This document shows positions 9,874 to 18,677 of a stretch of DNA of 64,000 nt, piece after piece; positions within the stretch are counted from its first letter, which is position 1; every line of letters begins with the position of its first letter. The translations under genes were made by a program, and so were the position numbers. The notes beneath the pieces were generated by a model, which saw only the letters and a program-made list of their open reading frames with translations, had not been told where the DNA came from and did not search any database. The stretch spans positions 2,323,501 through 2,387,500 of the forward strand of contig NZ_AP019400.1 of the NCBI RefSeq assembly GCF_004295585.1, read 5' to 3'. The DNA comes from Cohnella abietis (GTDB lineage Bacteria; Bacillota; Bacilli; Paenibacillales; Paenibacillaceae).

Positions 9874-10329
9874 ATGACAGGCTCTGGGAGACAAGCAGAT
9901 CGTTTAAAGGGCTTGATGAATGATCCTCGCTACTTTGCTTATATCTCCTATTTTAATAAGGATCAAGATTATTTTGAGTGCCATGAGGTTATGGAGGAGC
10001 TGTGGTTGGAGGAAGGCCGCAGTCCCCTGCTTCAGGGGCTTGTTCAGGTTGCGTTAGGCCTGCACCATTGGGACAATGGGAATGTTACGGGAGCTGTGAA
10101 GCTAATGACGTCTGCCTTAAATAAGCTTACCGTCTATGCGGATGATGTTATTCTAGGACTTGATATGGTTTCGTTGCGTGCGAATTTGAAATCTGGTTTG
10201 GAAGCGCTAACAGTGATGGGGGCTCCATTCGAACCGTTTAGGCTAGAGGTGAAGGATCAGTTGCTAGCTCGCGCGGTTACAGAATGGGAAGCGGGGCCAA
10301 GGAGCCTCGGAGATGAGAAAGAGGAGTAA
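9874..10329 (+). CDS. DUF309 domain protein
   Basis: 151 aa from ATG 9874, one base after the relQ stop; an upstream ATG at 9775 inside relQ is unlikely. Helical domain with the DUF309 hallmarks FNKDQDYFECHEVMEELW and LLQGLVQVALGLHHW. His and Glu residues of the HEVMEELW motif are conserved in the family, but no biochemical function is established. Close spacing to relQ indicates co-transcription. The 52-bp repeat array begins 160 bases downstream. Confidence 0.85.
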   Translation: MTGSGRQADRLKGLMNDPRYFAYISYFNKDQDYFECHEVMEELWLEEGRSPLLQGLVQVALGLHHWDNGNVTGAVKLMTSALNKLTVYADDVILGLDMVSLRANLKSGLEALTVMGAPFEPFRLEVKDQLLARAVTEWEAGPRSLGDEKEE

Positions 10330-10491
10330 CTGACTGAGGAGTCACGCCTAGGCGCATACAGTATCCGGTGGGAGCGTCAGAGGGCGCTACAGCCGGTTTA
10401 TTTGTATTTTAGGACAAGCGGTTCTTTAACATATTCGCATAACAGTAAATAGGCTGCTAGTGGCACCGTAGTGGAACCGTACTGGCACAGT

Positions 10492-11685
10492 ATTGGAAGG
10501 TGCACGAAATATTCGAGCAATTGGTTTGTGGAAGGGCACGAATGGAGGTAGTTGTGCGAATATTTCGAGCAACAGGGCTGTGAAGGTGCACGATTGGTTG
10601 GAGATGTACGATTATTTCGAGCAACGGGGTTGTGGAAGAGCGTGATCGGAGGTAGTTGTACGATTATTTCGAGCAACAAGGTAGTGGAAGGGCACGAATG
10701 GAGGTAGATGTACGAAATATTCGAGCAATAGGGCTGTGTGAGGACAGATGGAGGTAGATGTGCGAAATATTCGAGTAACTGGACCTTGGAAGGGCCCGCT
10801 TGGAGTGAGATGTACGATTATTTCGAGCAACAGGTTAGTGGAAGGACACGAATGGAGGTAGATGTACGAAATATTCGAGCAATGAGTCTTTGAGGAGGCC
10901 CGAGTGGAGGCAGTTGTACGATTATTTCGAGCAACAGGTTAGTGGAAGGACACGAATGGAGGTAGTTGTGCGAATATTTCGAGCAACTGGTCCTTGGAAG
11001 GGCACAAATGGAGGTAGTTGTGCGAATATTACGAGCTACTGGTTCGTGGAAGTTCCCGATTGGAGACAGATGTACGATTATTTCGAGCAACAGGGCTGTG
11101 AGAGGACACGAATGGAGGCAGTTGTACGATTATTGCGAGCAACTGGTCCTTGGAAGGGCACAAATGGAGGTAGGTGTACGAAATATTCGAGCAATTGGTT
11201 TGTGGAAGGGCACGAATGGAGGTAGATGTACGATTATTTCGAGCAACAGGTTAGTGGAAGGCGCGAATGGAGGTAGATGTACGATTATTTCGAGTAACGG
11301 GGTTGTGGAAGGTCGCGATTGGAGTGAGATGTACGATTATTTCGAGCAACAGGTTAGTGGAAGGACACGAATGGAGGTAGATGTACGAAATATTCGAGCA
11401 ATGAGTCTTTGAGGAGGCCCGAGTGGAGGCAGATGTACGATTATTTCGAGCAACAGGGCTGTGGGAGGGCACGAGTGGAGGCAGTTGTACGATTATTTCG
11501 AGCAACAGGGCTGTGGGAGGGCACGAATGGAGGTAGCTGTACGATTATTTCGAGCAACTGGTCATTGGAAGGGCACGAATGGAGGCAGATGTACGAATAT
11601 TTCGAGCAACGGGTTTGTGGAAGGGCACGATCGGAGGTAAGTGTGCGAATATTTCGAGGAACGAGGTTGTGGAAGGTAATCTCGA
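10492..11685 (+). repeat. Intergenic array of about 23 imperfect 52-bp repeats
   Basis: Head-to-tail units of 52 bp (a few 50-53), counted by eye from 10492. Each has a conserved half around GGAGGTAGATGTACG and ATTTCGAGCAAC and a more variable half such as AGGTTAGTGGAAGGACACGA. The core alternates between CGATTATTTCGAG, CGAATATTTCGAG and CGAAATATTCGAG; the last two are near-palindromes. Bases 10800-10913 and 11319-11432 are identical over 114 bp, a recent internal duplication. Since 52 is not a multiple of 3, open frames through it (for example 10966-11412) are chance products. The 160 bases before the array hold nothing recognised. Confidence 0.9.
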
Positions 11686-11724
11686 TGCAAAGCTTTTTCT
11701 TCAATGTGCCAAAAATAAGGATAG

Positions 11725-11733
11725 TGTTATAAT
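11725..11733 (+). promoter_or_regulatory. Extended -10 promoter for the pseudouridine synthase gene
   Basis: TGTTATAAT (TGnTATAAT) forms a perfect extended -10 element about 119 bases before the ATG at 11852. No good -35 hexamer stands 17 bases upstream, which extended -10 promoters can tolerate. It lies just beyond the repeat array, so the array would not be transcribed from it. Confidence 0.4.
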
Positions 11734-11851
11734 TGGAGCATAGAGCTTAGTTGTGGACAAGCACTTTTACACGATAGGGATAAGCTTGCCTTATACAACA
11801 GGGATATTAGTATGGACATGAAATTGCGGCAATAAGAAAGTAGGTCATCAG

Positions 11852-12694
11852 ATGAAGGTAACAATACGATTGGACAAGATGCTCGGAAATCTAGGATATG
11901 GCACACGTAGCCAAATTAAAATTCTTATTAAACAAGGTGCAGTCGCTGTAAACGGAAAGCTAGCTAAAGATCACGGAATGCAAATTAATCCCAAAGAAGA
12001 TGAAGTGGTGCTTGATGGGGAAACGATAAAATATCGAGACACTGTATATGTCCTGCTTCATAAGCCTGCAGGAGTCATTTCTGCGACTGAGGATAGCCGG
12101 GACCAAACGGTCATCGACTTGCTGGATGAAGATTTGGCTGTGCTGTCACCCTTTCCTGTTGGGCGGCTGGATAAAGACACCGAAGGCTTGCTAATTATTA
12201 CGAATGACGGGAAGCTATCTCATGAATTATTGTCACCACGTAAGCATGTCCCCAAGACATACCGGGCTCTAGTAGCAGGTGATGTTGGAACGGACGATGC
12301 TGAGGCCTTCTTAAAGGGTGTAGCTTTAGATGACGGCTACGAGACTATGCCAGCGCAATTGCTGGTGAGGGCAAAAACAAGAAATGATGGGGCCCCTGAA
12401 GTTGAAGATGAGCTTTATGCTACTGAGATGATAGACGCCATTAAGCTTGCACCTAAGCAAGAGGAAGAGATTTCGATGGATGTTCTTAGCTGGATTGAGC
12501 TTACGATTCACGAAGGTAAATTCCATCAGGTTAAAAGGATGTTCGAAGCAGTTGGTAAAAAGGTGCTGTACCTGAGGCGTATTTCGATGGGGCCGCTACA
12601 GCTGGATGCGTCTCTCGCTCCTGGAGAGTGGAGAGAGCTGACTGAAGAAGAAGTGGAGAGTTTGCGTAATTATCGGAAGGAAGGCAAGGTATGA
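11852..12694 (+). CDS. RsuA-family rRNA pseudouridine synthase
   Basis: 280 aa. Isomerises a uridine in rRNA to pseudouridine. N-terminal S4 RNA-binding domain (about 5-60; RLDKMLGNLGYGTRSQ), then the catalytic domain with FPVGRLDKDTEGLL, which holds the catalytic Asp. The C-terminal part (GKFHQVKRMFEAVGKKVLYLRR) is typical of the RsuA/RluB/RluE/RluF branch. A roughly 30-residue acidic insertion at about 175-210 is unusual. The start has a weak ribosome binding site (GAAAGTAGG). Its stop overlaps the next ATG by four bases. Target uridine is not decidable from sequence. Confidence 0.9.
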   Translation: MKVTIRLDKMLGNLGYGTRSQIKILIKQGAVAVNGKLAKDHGMQINPKEDEVVLDGETIKYRDTVYVLLHKPAGVISATEDSRDQTVIDLLDEDLAVLSPFPVGRLDKDTEGLLIITNDGKLSHELLSPRKHVPKTYRALVAGDVGTDDAEAFLKGVALDDGYETMPAQLLVRAKTRNDGAPEVEDELYATEMIDAIKLAPKQEEEISMDVLSWIELTIHEGKFHQVKRMFEAVGKKVLYLRRISMGPLQLDASLAPGEWRELTEEEVESLRNYRKEGKV

Positions 12695-13482
12695 GCTATC
12701 GCCTAATTGCTTTAGACATAGATGGAACGTTATTGAATGATCATCATGAGGTAACTCCAAGGGTTCGTGAAGCCGTAAGAGCAGCAGCGGAGCAAGGCGC
12801 GGAAATCGTGCTTTGCACCGGCCGGGGTTCAACTAGCGCGCTATCCGTCCTTAATGACCTAGGACTAAAGGGAACGATGATTACCCATAACGGCGCATCC
12901 ATAATCGATAGTGAAACACGCGAAGTTTTATACGACACCGTCATTTCACATGAGCATGCGCAGACGTATGTGACTTTTTTCCGGGAACGCGGCATTCATT
13001 ATGACATGAATACAGCCTTTGATTTGTATGTGGAACAAATGAATGAAGAGATTTCGCAGATGTATAGCAACATGCTGGCTATACCCATCCTGCGGAGCGA
13101 GGAAGAAGGATTTCCGGAGCGGATGGTGAAAATGTCCATTTTTGCGCCAAAAGCTGTGTTAGATGAAGTGGAAGCCGAATGGATAGGATGGCATCATGAG
13201 CTGCAAACGGTGAGAAGCGGGGATTCTTTCTTCGATGTGCAGCACTTGCATGCTAGTAAAGGAAAAGCGCTGGAACAGCTGGCTAACCTTCGAGGAATTG
13301 CGCGTGAGCACATCCTTGCAATTGGCAATTATTATAATGATACGGCTATGATTACTTACGCGGGTTGGGGAGTCGCAATGGCCAATTCCCCTAATGAGGT
13401 AAAGGCAATAGCGGATGAAGTAACGATTTCCAACAATGAAGATGGCGTAGCGGTAGTGCTAGAACAAAGGGTACTAAGATAA
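12691..13482 (+). CDS. Cof-type HAD-IIB hydrolase
   Basis: 263 aa HAD-superfamily phosphatase. Motif I LDIDGTLLND carries the nucleophile and acid/base Asp; CTGR is motif II; the lysine SKGKAL is motif III; IGNYYNDTAMI is motif IV with Asn-Asp where GD..ND is usual, and the first Asp of the common GDxxND is replaced by Asn (GNYYND), a point to check. Type IIB cap in the middle. Such enzymes dephosphorylate sugar phosphates or flavin precursors. ATGA overlap with the pseudouridine synthase means translational coupling. Confidence 0.88.
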   Translation: MSYRLIALDIDGTLLNDHHEVTPRVREAVRAAAEQGAEIVLCTGRGSTSALSVLNDLGLKGTMITHNGASIIDSETREVLYDTVISHEHAQTYVTFFRERGIHYDMNTAFDLYVEQMNEEISQMYSNMLAIPILRSEEEGFPERMVKMSIFAPKAVLDEVEAEWIGWHHELQTVRSGDSFFDVQHLHASKGKALEQLANLRGIAREHILAIGNYYNDTAMITYAGWGVAMANSPNEVKAIADEVTISNNEDGVAVVLEQRVLR

Positions 13483-13502
13483 TGACACTTTAATAAATAG
13501 AA

Positions 13503-13531
13503 AAACAAGTCGGACAAGTGCCGACTTGTTT
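13503..13531 (-). terminator. Intrinsic terminator of the YjcZ peptide gene
   Basis: Perfect stem AAACAAGTCGG / CCGACTTGTTT with a 7-base loop. On the minus strand the stem is followed by a T-rich stretch, fitting termination of the peptide gene at 13571-13663; it may also slow + strand transcription leaving the HAD gene. Confidence 0.7.
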
Positions 13532-13570
13532 GGCGTGGCTTACTATTGGACTTTGTCCAGGCAATCCCAA

Positions 13571-13663
13571 TTAGTAACCAGCGCGCAAGATGATGACTAG
13601 CAGAATGAACAAGACCAGCACGAAGGCTGCAGATGCATAATATCCGCCGGCTGCACCAGACAT
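13571..13663 (-). CDS. YjcZ-family sporulation peptide
   Basis: 30-aa peptide: short Gly/Ala/Tyr N-terminus (MSGAAGGYYAS), one hydrophobic helix (AFVLVLFILLVIIL) and a short polar tail. This matches the YjcZ family of tiny membrane peptides made in the spore mother cell of Bacillales. A strong AGGAGG at 13671-13676 lies 7 bases before the ATG. Supports a spore-forming host. Followed by an intrinsic terminator. Confidence 0.85.
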   Translation of the reverse strand: MSGAAGGYYASAAFVLVLFILLVIILRAGY

Positions 13664-13839
13664 GCAAATTCCTCCTTCATGAAGAATAATTTTGTTGGGG
13701 TGCCGAAGTAAGGTGCTATGATGTGCTCCCCTGTCCTCGGTATACTCTTATATTATGAAGAAGGAATTCTGCGGATTGGACATTTATCCCATGGAAAATG
13801 ATTTGGGTATTGGCGGAAATAGGCTAACGACAGGCAAGG

Positions 13840-13867
13840 ACAACAGCTGGAGTTGTAGAGCTGTTGT
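13840..13867. repeat. Perfect 9-bp inverted repeat downstream of dehydrogenase gene
   Basis: ACAACAGCT and AGCTGTTGT separated by 10 bases, immediately after the stop of the minus-strand dehydrogenase gene. It would fold into a hairpin in its transcript but lacks a T-tract, so it is a 3' hairpin rather than a clear terminator. Confidence 0.45.
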
Positions 13868-13876
13868 AGATTTATT

Positions 13877-14830
13877 TTAATAGCTGCGCTCTAAATTAAC
13901 TACATTACGCTCCGGCTTTCCTACTGCTAAATAAGCTTTCAGGTTGTCCATTAGAATATCGGCTACTCTTTGCTTATAGTTGTCTGTCCATCCCCCGATA
14001 TGAGGGGTAATAATGACGTTATCCAGCTTCCATAGAGGATGATCGGCTGGTAACGGCTCTGTTTCAAAGACGTCAAGCCCTGCACCAGCAAGCGAGCCAT
14101 TCTCCAAGGCTTGAATCAATGCATCTGTATCAACCGACGGACCACGTCCCATATTAAAAAATAAAGCACCCGGACGTATCCACCCCAAACGCTCCTTGTC
14201 GAACAAATGGTGAGTTTCCTCTGTATAAGGTAGCACGTTAACAACAACATCGCTTTGTGACAATACCTCTTTGAGCTGGTCAATACCATACATCTTCTCT
14301 ACGTTTGAAGAGGGAAGCGAGCTGCGCCTTACCCCAATTGTACGCATACCGAACGCAACTGCGATACGAGCGAATTCCTCTCCAATAGCTCCAACCCCGA
14401 TAATGCCCATTGTTTTACCCGAGAGTAAATGATAGCGTTCGGACGGCTGCCATTGCTGTTGGCTTTGATGGCGAATCGCATGATGTAAATTACGGCTAAA
14501 GGAAAGCAGCATGGCAAACAGAGTTTCTGTCATGGATGCTGGGTGAATGCCGCTAGCACTACTTAGTTGAATGCCAAGACTCTTAAGCCTATCTAGAGGA
14601 AGCTTATCAACACCAGCAGAGCTCGTTTGTACCCATTTTAGCTTGGAGCCTTCCGTTTCCAATATTTTTCCCATAGTAGCATTCCAACCACACACAACCT
14701 CGGCTTCTAGATATTGCTCGTGAGATATTTGATCAGGGCTACCAGTAACGATTGTCCAATCTGGAATTAGCTCTTGTATTTGTTGCACTTGAACGGCTTT
14801 AAGCTCGAATAGTAGAAGTAGACTAGGCAT
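13877..14830 (-). CDS. D-2-hydroxyacid dehydrogenase (NAD-dependent)
   Basis: 317 aa. Interconverts 2-oxo acids and D-2-hydroxy acids with NAD(P)H. The Rossmann motif GIIGVGAIGEEFA, catalytic Arg in FNMGRGPSVD, Glu in DVFETEPLP and His in ITPHIGGW are all present. The N-terminal half is atypical compared with PGDH/LDH, as in the GyaR/YcdW-like subgroup. Substrate (glyoxylate/hydroxypyruvate or another) is not decidable. ATG at 14830 has GGAGATA upstream. Single gene, divergent from the + strand genes. Confidence 0.88.
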   Translation of the reverse strand: MPSLLLLFELKAVQVQQIQELIPDWTIVTGSPDQISHEQYLEAEVVCGWNATMGKILETEGSKLKWVQTSSAGVDKLPLDRLKSLGIQLSSASGIHPASMTETLFAMLLSFSRNLHHAIRHQSQQQWQPSERYHLLSGKTMGIIGVGAIGEEFARIAVAFGMRTIGVRRSSLPSSNVEKMYGIDQLKEVLSQSDVVVNVLPYTEETHHLFDKERLGWIRPGALFFNMGRGPSVDTDALIQALENGSLAGAGLDVFETEPLPADHPLWKLDNVIITPHIGGWTDNYKQRVADILMDNLKAYLAVGKPERNVVNLERSY

Positions 14831-14877
14831 GGAATATCTCCTTATGTATGTATTGTGTTTGACAGCTAGGTAGTAAA

Positions 14878-16068
14878 TTAACCATCACGGCGTTTCAGAA
14901 AGCTTGCTTCAGCGGCATTTATTCCTTTAAGCTTTGCGTAATTCGTAACACGGTTTTTACCAGATGTTTTACTATTATACATCGCCTCATCCGCCTGCTT
15001 CATAAGCACCTCAGCTGTCTCGCCTACCGCAGCCATACTGAAACCAATGCTGATTGTAACGATTGATTCCTTTTCTGTCCGCGAGCGAATGGCTTCAGCA
15101 ACTTTCTTGCACACAGACGAAGGTCCAATGACGAAAGCGACTAGCTCCTCACCGCCGTAGCGACCGGATAATCCAATTCCTTCGGTTTCCTCCATCAGAA
15201 GAGCTGATACCTGCTTAAGAACTCCATCTGCCTTATGATGTCCATGCGTATCGTTTAGCTTCTTGAAATTGTCGATATCGCAGAAAATAACGCCAAGAGC
15301 TCTTCCGGTCCGAAGCTCCTGATCCAATCTTCCCATGAAGTACCTTCTATTGTACAGGTTTGTTAGACCATCTGTAATCGAAGAACGGTAAACAGATTGA
15401 AGAATTTCGACAACACGCTCGAATAAAATCATAAATAAAAGAATGTAATATACAATTGGTAGCAGGCCCGCTATCGTTCTAAAAATAAGGACCTCTGGTG
15501 CCCAATAGGTGCTTGAAATGACAAAGAGCTGCATTGAAAATGCGACCATAATGCTAGCCATATATTTACGAGGCTGGCCAATATGGGGGGCAAACATCAG
15601 CGCAAACAATGGCCCAAGCATAAGCAGAAAGCTATCTAGCGCAGGTGTTGAATGAATATTGCTCATCCAATCACCATTGGATGAAGAGACTCCCGGCAGT
15701 ATGTCTCCAAGGGCAATAAGCAGCGCGGTTCCAAGCAAGCCATAAAACCAAATGCGTGTTCGGGTGCGACGACGATGGTAGAGCTCAAATACAGCGAAAT
15801 TGATGACGATGAATGCATATACTTGTAGTAGCTTGCCGATGAATTCCAAAGAAGGAATGGACGGTGTAAGCTTTAAGGCAAACGCTAGCTGAAGCGAGTG
15901 GTGGATGAGAATAAACGCAAGAGATGTGAGCAATGATCGGTAAGCTTGCCTGCGATTGTGCTCATATATTCGGTAGGACATGAATAACATCAGGGCCACA
16001 ATGACGACAGCCATAGCGGAGGAAAAAAGAAAACTGTAATCACTGGAAGTAAGGATGATAGTATACAT
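14878..16068 (-). CDS. Membrane diguanylate cyclase (GGDEF)
   Basis: 396 aa from ATG 16068, which has AAGGAG at the right spacing; an upstream in-frame ATG at 16107 lacks one. About six or seven hydrophobic segments fill residues 1-215, then a GGDEF domain (about 225-385). The active loop reads RYGGEEL, and DIDNFKKLNDTHGH gives the metal Asp, so it should make c-di-GMP. No RxxD inhibitory site precedes the loop (GLSGRYGGEE), so product inhibition is probably absent. The membrane part has no clear ligand motif. Confidence 0.9.
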   Translation of the reverse strand: MYTIILTSSDYSFLFSSAMAVVIVALMLFMSYRIYEHNRRQAYRSLLTSLAFILIHHSLQLAFALKLTPSIPSLEFIGKLLQVYAFIVINFAVFELYHRRRTRTRIWFYGLLGTALLIALGDILPGVSSSNGDWMSNIHSTPALDSFLLMLGPLFALMFAPHIGQPRKYMASIMVAFSMQLFVISSTYWAPEVLIFRTIAGLLPIVYYILLFMILFERVVEILQSVYRSSITDGLTNLYNRRYFMGRLDQELRTGRALGVIFCDIDNFKKLNDTHGHHKADGVLKQVSALLMEETEGIGLSGRYGGEELVAFVIGPSSVCKKVAEAIRSRTEKESIVTISIGFSMAAVGETAEVLMKQADEAMYNSKTSGKNRVTNYAKLKGINAAEASFLKRRDG

Positions 16069-16197
16069 GATGGACTCCTTTAGCAATCTCTTCAGCTTGC
16101 AGAACATATGTTTCTAATATATCATATTTTTGAGAGACTAAGTGCTTGTCTTATTCTCATGCTTACCTAGATAGAGAGAAGTGAGGAGGAATCGCCC

Positions 16198-17364
16198 TTG
16201 AACATTTTACAGGCGTTGTTTTTCCCCCCGGAGCAGCCGGGAGGTGTCTCATCCATGGTACCCCATATCGGGGAGCGATTCCGCAAAATAGGCTGGGAAA
16301 TGGAACTGTTCTCACTGCCAAGGCGAATTCGCAACAAAGGACATGACCCAATCAAGTTCGAGACCTTTGACTGGCAGACCTATGCGGGCAATGCCATTGT
16401 GGACAAATATATTCAAACCTATAAGGATTACATTTGGTGGGTGAAGCTAAGGCTTTCCGGTCAGAAATACGATCTCATCCATGCGCATCATCCAATTGCT
16501 GCACTAGCGATGAAGCATATTTTTGTGGATACCCCAGTATTAATGACGATTCATTCAAGCTATGAACGAGAGCTAATATTAAACGGCCGAATTGCCGATG
16601 GTGGCGCTGAGCATCGTTTTCTGACTGCGATATACACAGAATTAGAGCATCAAACGGATCAGCTGATGACGGTTTCGAACTCTTTTGCTAAATATATCGG
16701 CACTTACTTGAAAGAACCTGAGCTTATTGAAGTAATTCCTAACGGATATGATGAGAAAAGGTTTAAACCAGTCCCTCATGAGAACGAGGTTACCCAGCTT
16801 GTAACCGTATGTCGACTCGTTCCGGCCAAGGGATTGGATATTCTTCTGAGGGCTTGTGCTGAGCTTCGCCAAAGAGACATTAAGTTCGTTCTTCATATTA
16901 TTGGAGACGGCCCTATTCGTGAAGAGCTTGAGGCATTGTCTCAGAGCTTAGGCATATATGATGATACGATTTTCTACGGGTACATGCTTCATCCTGAGGA
17001 ATTAATGCCCTTCTTTGATGTATTTGTTTTACCGTCACGTGCAGAGGCATTTGGTTCGGTATTCGCCGAAGCGGCATTGTGCTTACTGTCCCTAGTAGGA
17101 ACAGACGTTGGAGGCATCTCGGAGCAAATTGAGAATGGCGCCAACGGCTTGCTTGTCCCATCAGAGAATCCTGTTGCTCTCGCAGACGCTCTAGAAACGG
17201 TAATTAACGATCCCCATTTCCGATATGAGATGGCACGAGCAGGCTGGAATAAAGCGAAGAAAACATACTCCCTTAATCGGGTCATTAGTGAGCTCAAAAG
17301 GATTTATACGTCATTCGATAAAGAAATCGAGCAAGAGCAAGGGACGGACAAACAGGAGACGTGA
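16198..17364 (+). CDS. Glycosyltransferase family 4
   Basis: 388 aa, starting at TTG 16198, supported by GAGGAGGA 7 bases upstream. GT-B fold: N-terminal PPEQPGGVSSMV glycine loop, HAHHPIAALA, and the C-terminal donor-binding region VCRLVPAKGLDILL ... RAEAFGSVFAEA with the EX7E pattern. Transfers a sugar from a nucleotide sugar, probably for surface polysaccharide or glycoprotein. The stop overlaps the GTG of the yhaO-like gene by four bases, an odd pairing of sugar transfer with DNA processing. Confidence 0.87.
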   Translation: MNILQALFFPPEQPGGVSSMVPHIGERFRKIGWEMELFSLPRRIRNKGHDPIKFETFDWQTYAGNAIVDKYIQTYKDYIWWVKLRLSGQKYDLIHAHHPIAALAMKHIFVDTPVLMTIHSSYERELILNGRIADGGAEHRFLTAIYTELEHQTDQLMTVSNSFAKYIGTYLKEPELIEVIPNGYDEKRFKPVPHENEVTQLVTVCRLVPAKGLDILLRACAELRQRDIKFVLHIIGDGPIREELEALSQSLGIYDDTIFYGYMLHPEELMPFFDVFVLPSRAEAFGSVFAEAALCLLSLVGTDVGGISEQIENGANGLLVPSENPVALADALETVINDPHFRYEMARAGWNKAKKTYSLNRVISELKRIYTSFDKEIEQEQGTDKQET

Positions 17365-18653
17365 TCACAGTGGGTATTCCTTTTACCTTTGTACATGCGG
17401 CAGATCTTCATCTTGATAGTCCCTTCAAAGGGCTGACCAAGGTGCCGGATGCCGTTCGGGAGCGACTGCGCGAATCGACCTTCGCTGCACTACGGGGGCT
17501 CTGTGACATTGTTAGACGTGAAAAAGTAGATTTTGTTGTGCTGGCGGGGGATCTGTTCGATGCAGCAGATCGTTCCCTTCGGGCACAGCTTCGTCTGCAA
17601 CGTGCTCTTGGTGAGATGACTGCCCTTGGAGCCCAGGTATATATTGTGCATGGCAATCATGATCCCGAAAGCGGACGTCAGGCGAAGCTTGATTGGCCTG
17701 AAGGGGTACATGTTTTTGATTCGGGCGGCGTAGGATGCTTGCCTGCTTTTTCTCGTGATGGCGAATTAGTAGCCCATGTGTATGGTATTTCTTATCCGAC
17801 GCAAGCAGTGACCGATAACTTGGCACTTCGTTTCAAGAAAAAGGAGGGAGCACCCTTTCACTTGGCATTACTGCATGCTAATGTGGACGGTGATTCATCC
17901 CATGACAACTATGCGCCTTGCAAGCTAGAAGAGCTGGCAAATGCCGGATTTCAATATTGGGCGCTTGGTCACGTACATAATCGTCGTATTTTGCACGAAT
18001 ATCCTCATGTCGTCTATCCAGGAAATATACAGGGGCGCAGCATCCGTGAAACGGGTGGCAAGGGCGCTTACGTTGTCTCGGTCTCAGATACGGGATCTAT
18101 TGATATGCGCTTTCGCGATGTTGCAGATGTGCTGTGGCAGGAAATCTCGGTATCGATTGCTGGTATAGAGAGGGAGCAGGAGCTCAAAAACCGACTGCTG
18201 ACAGCGCTTGAGGAAGTGGGGCGAGAAGCAGAAGGACGTCCGGCTTTGGTACGTATTCGGTTAGAAGGCCGTGGTGTTCTGCATGATCGACTTTTGCAGC
18301 CCATTGTAGCTGAGGAATGGCTTGAGGAGCTAAGAGAATGGTTAGGTGAACCTGAGGACAGCAAAGCTTGGATATGGCCAGAAACAATTGTTGTTCGAAC
18401 AGGTGGATTGCTGCAGCTGGAGACAGCCTCTGAGGAGAGTGGCTTTGTTGGTGAGCTTCTTCGTAGAGGAGTTGCAGCAACGCAGCAATCGGATTTATCC
18501 AAGGCGTTGCTTGATGAAGCAATAGACGCGCTATATCGACAGCCGAAAATTCGGGAATGGCTTGATTCTAGGAGCCATGAGGAACGGGCCCAATGGATAA
18601 GTCAGGCGATGGAGCTTTCCTTGTCATTGCTGAGGGAAGAAGATGCCGGGTGA
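17361..18653 (+). CDS. yhaO: YhaO-like metallophosphoesterase, SbcD/Mre11 family
   Basis: 430 aa. DNA-repair-type exonuclease subunit. Phosphoesterase motifs in order: HAADLHLDSP, LAGDLFDAAD, VHGNHDPES, LLHANVDG and LGHVHNR, giving the two-metal site. The start is either GTG 17361 (overlapping the glycosyltransferase stop) or GTG 17370, which is better spaced from the AGGAG at 17354; both are in frame. The partner ATPase gene yhaN follows after 24 bases, as in B. subtilis yhaO-yhaN. Likely acts as a nuclease in a complex with it. Confidence 0.9.
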   Translation: MITVGIPFTFVHAADLHLDSPFKGLTKVPDAVRERLRESTFAALRGLCDIVRREKVDFVVLAGDLFDAADRSLRAQLRLQRALGEMTALGAQVYIVHGNHDPESGRQAKLDWPEGVHVFDSGGVGCLPAFSRDGELVAHVYGISYPTQAVTDNLALRFKKKEGAPFHLALLHANVDGDSSHDNYAPCKLEELANAGFQYWALGHVHNRRILHEYPHVVYPGNIQGRSIRETGGKGAYVVSVSDTGSIDMRFRDVADVLWQEISVSIAGIEREQELKNRLLTALEEVGREAEGRPALVRIRLEGRGVLHDRLLQPIVAEEWLEELREWLGEPEDSKAWIWPETIVVRTGGLLQLETASEESGFVGELLRRGVAATQQSDLSKALLDEAIDALYRQPKIREWLDSRSHEERAQWISQAMELSLSLLREEDAG

Positions 18654-18677
18654 TCTGCCTGGAATGGAGGTGACGGG

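Noticed and set aside
10492..11685. Possible CRISPR array
   Set aside because: The repeats are imperfect, the variable halves are related to one another rather than unique, and no cas genes are present.
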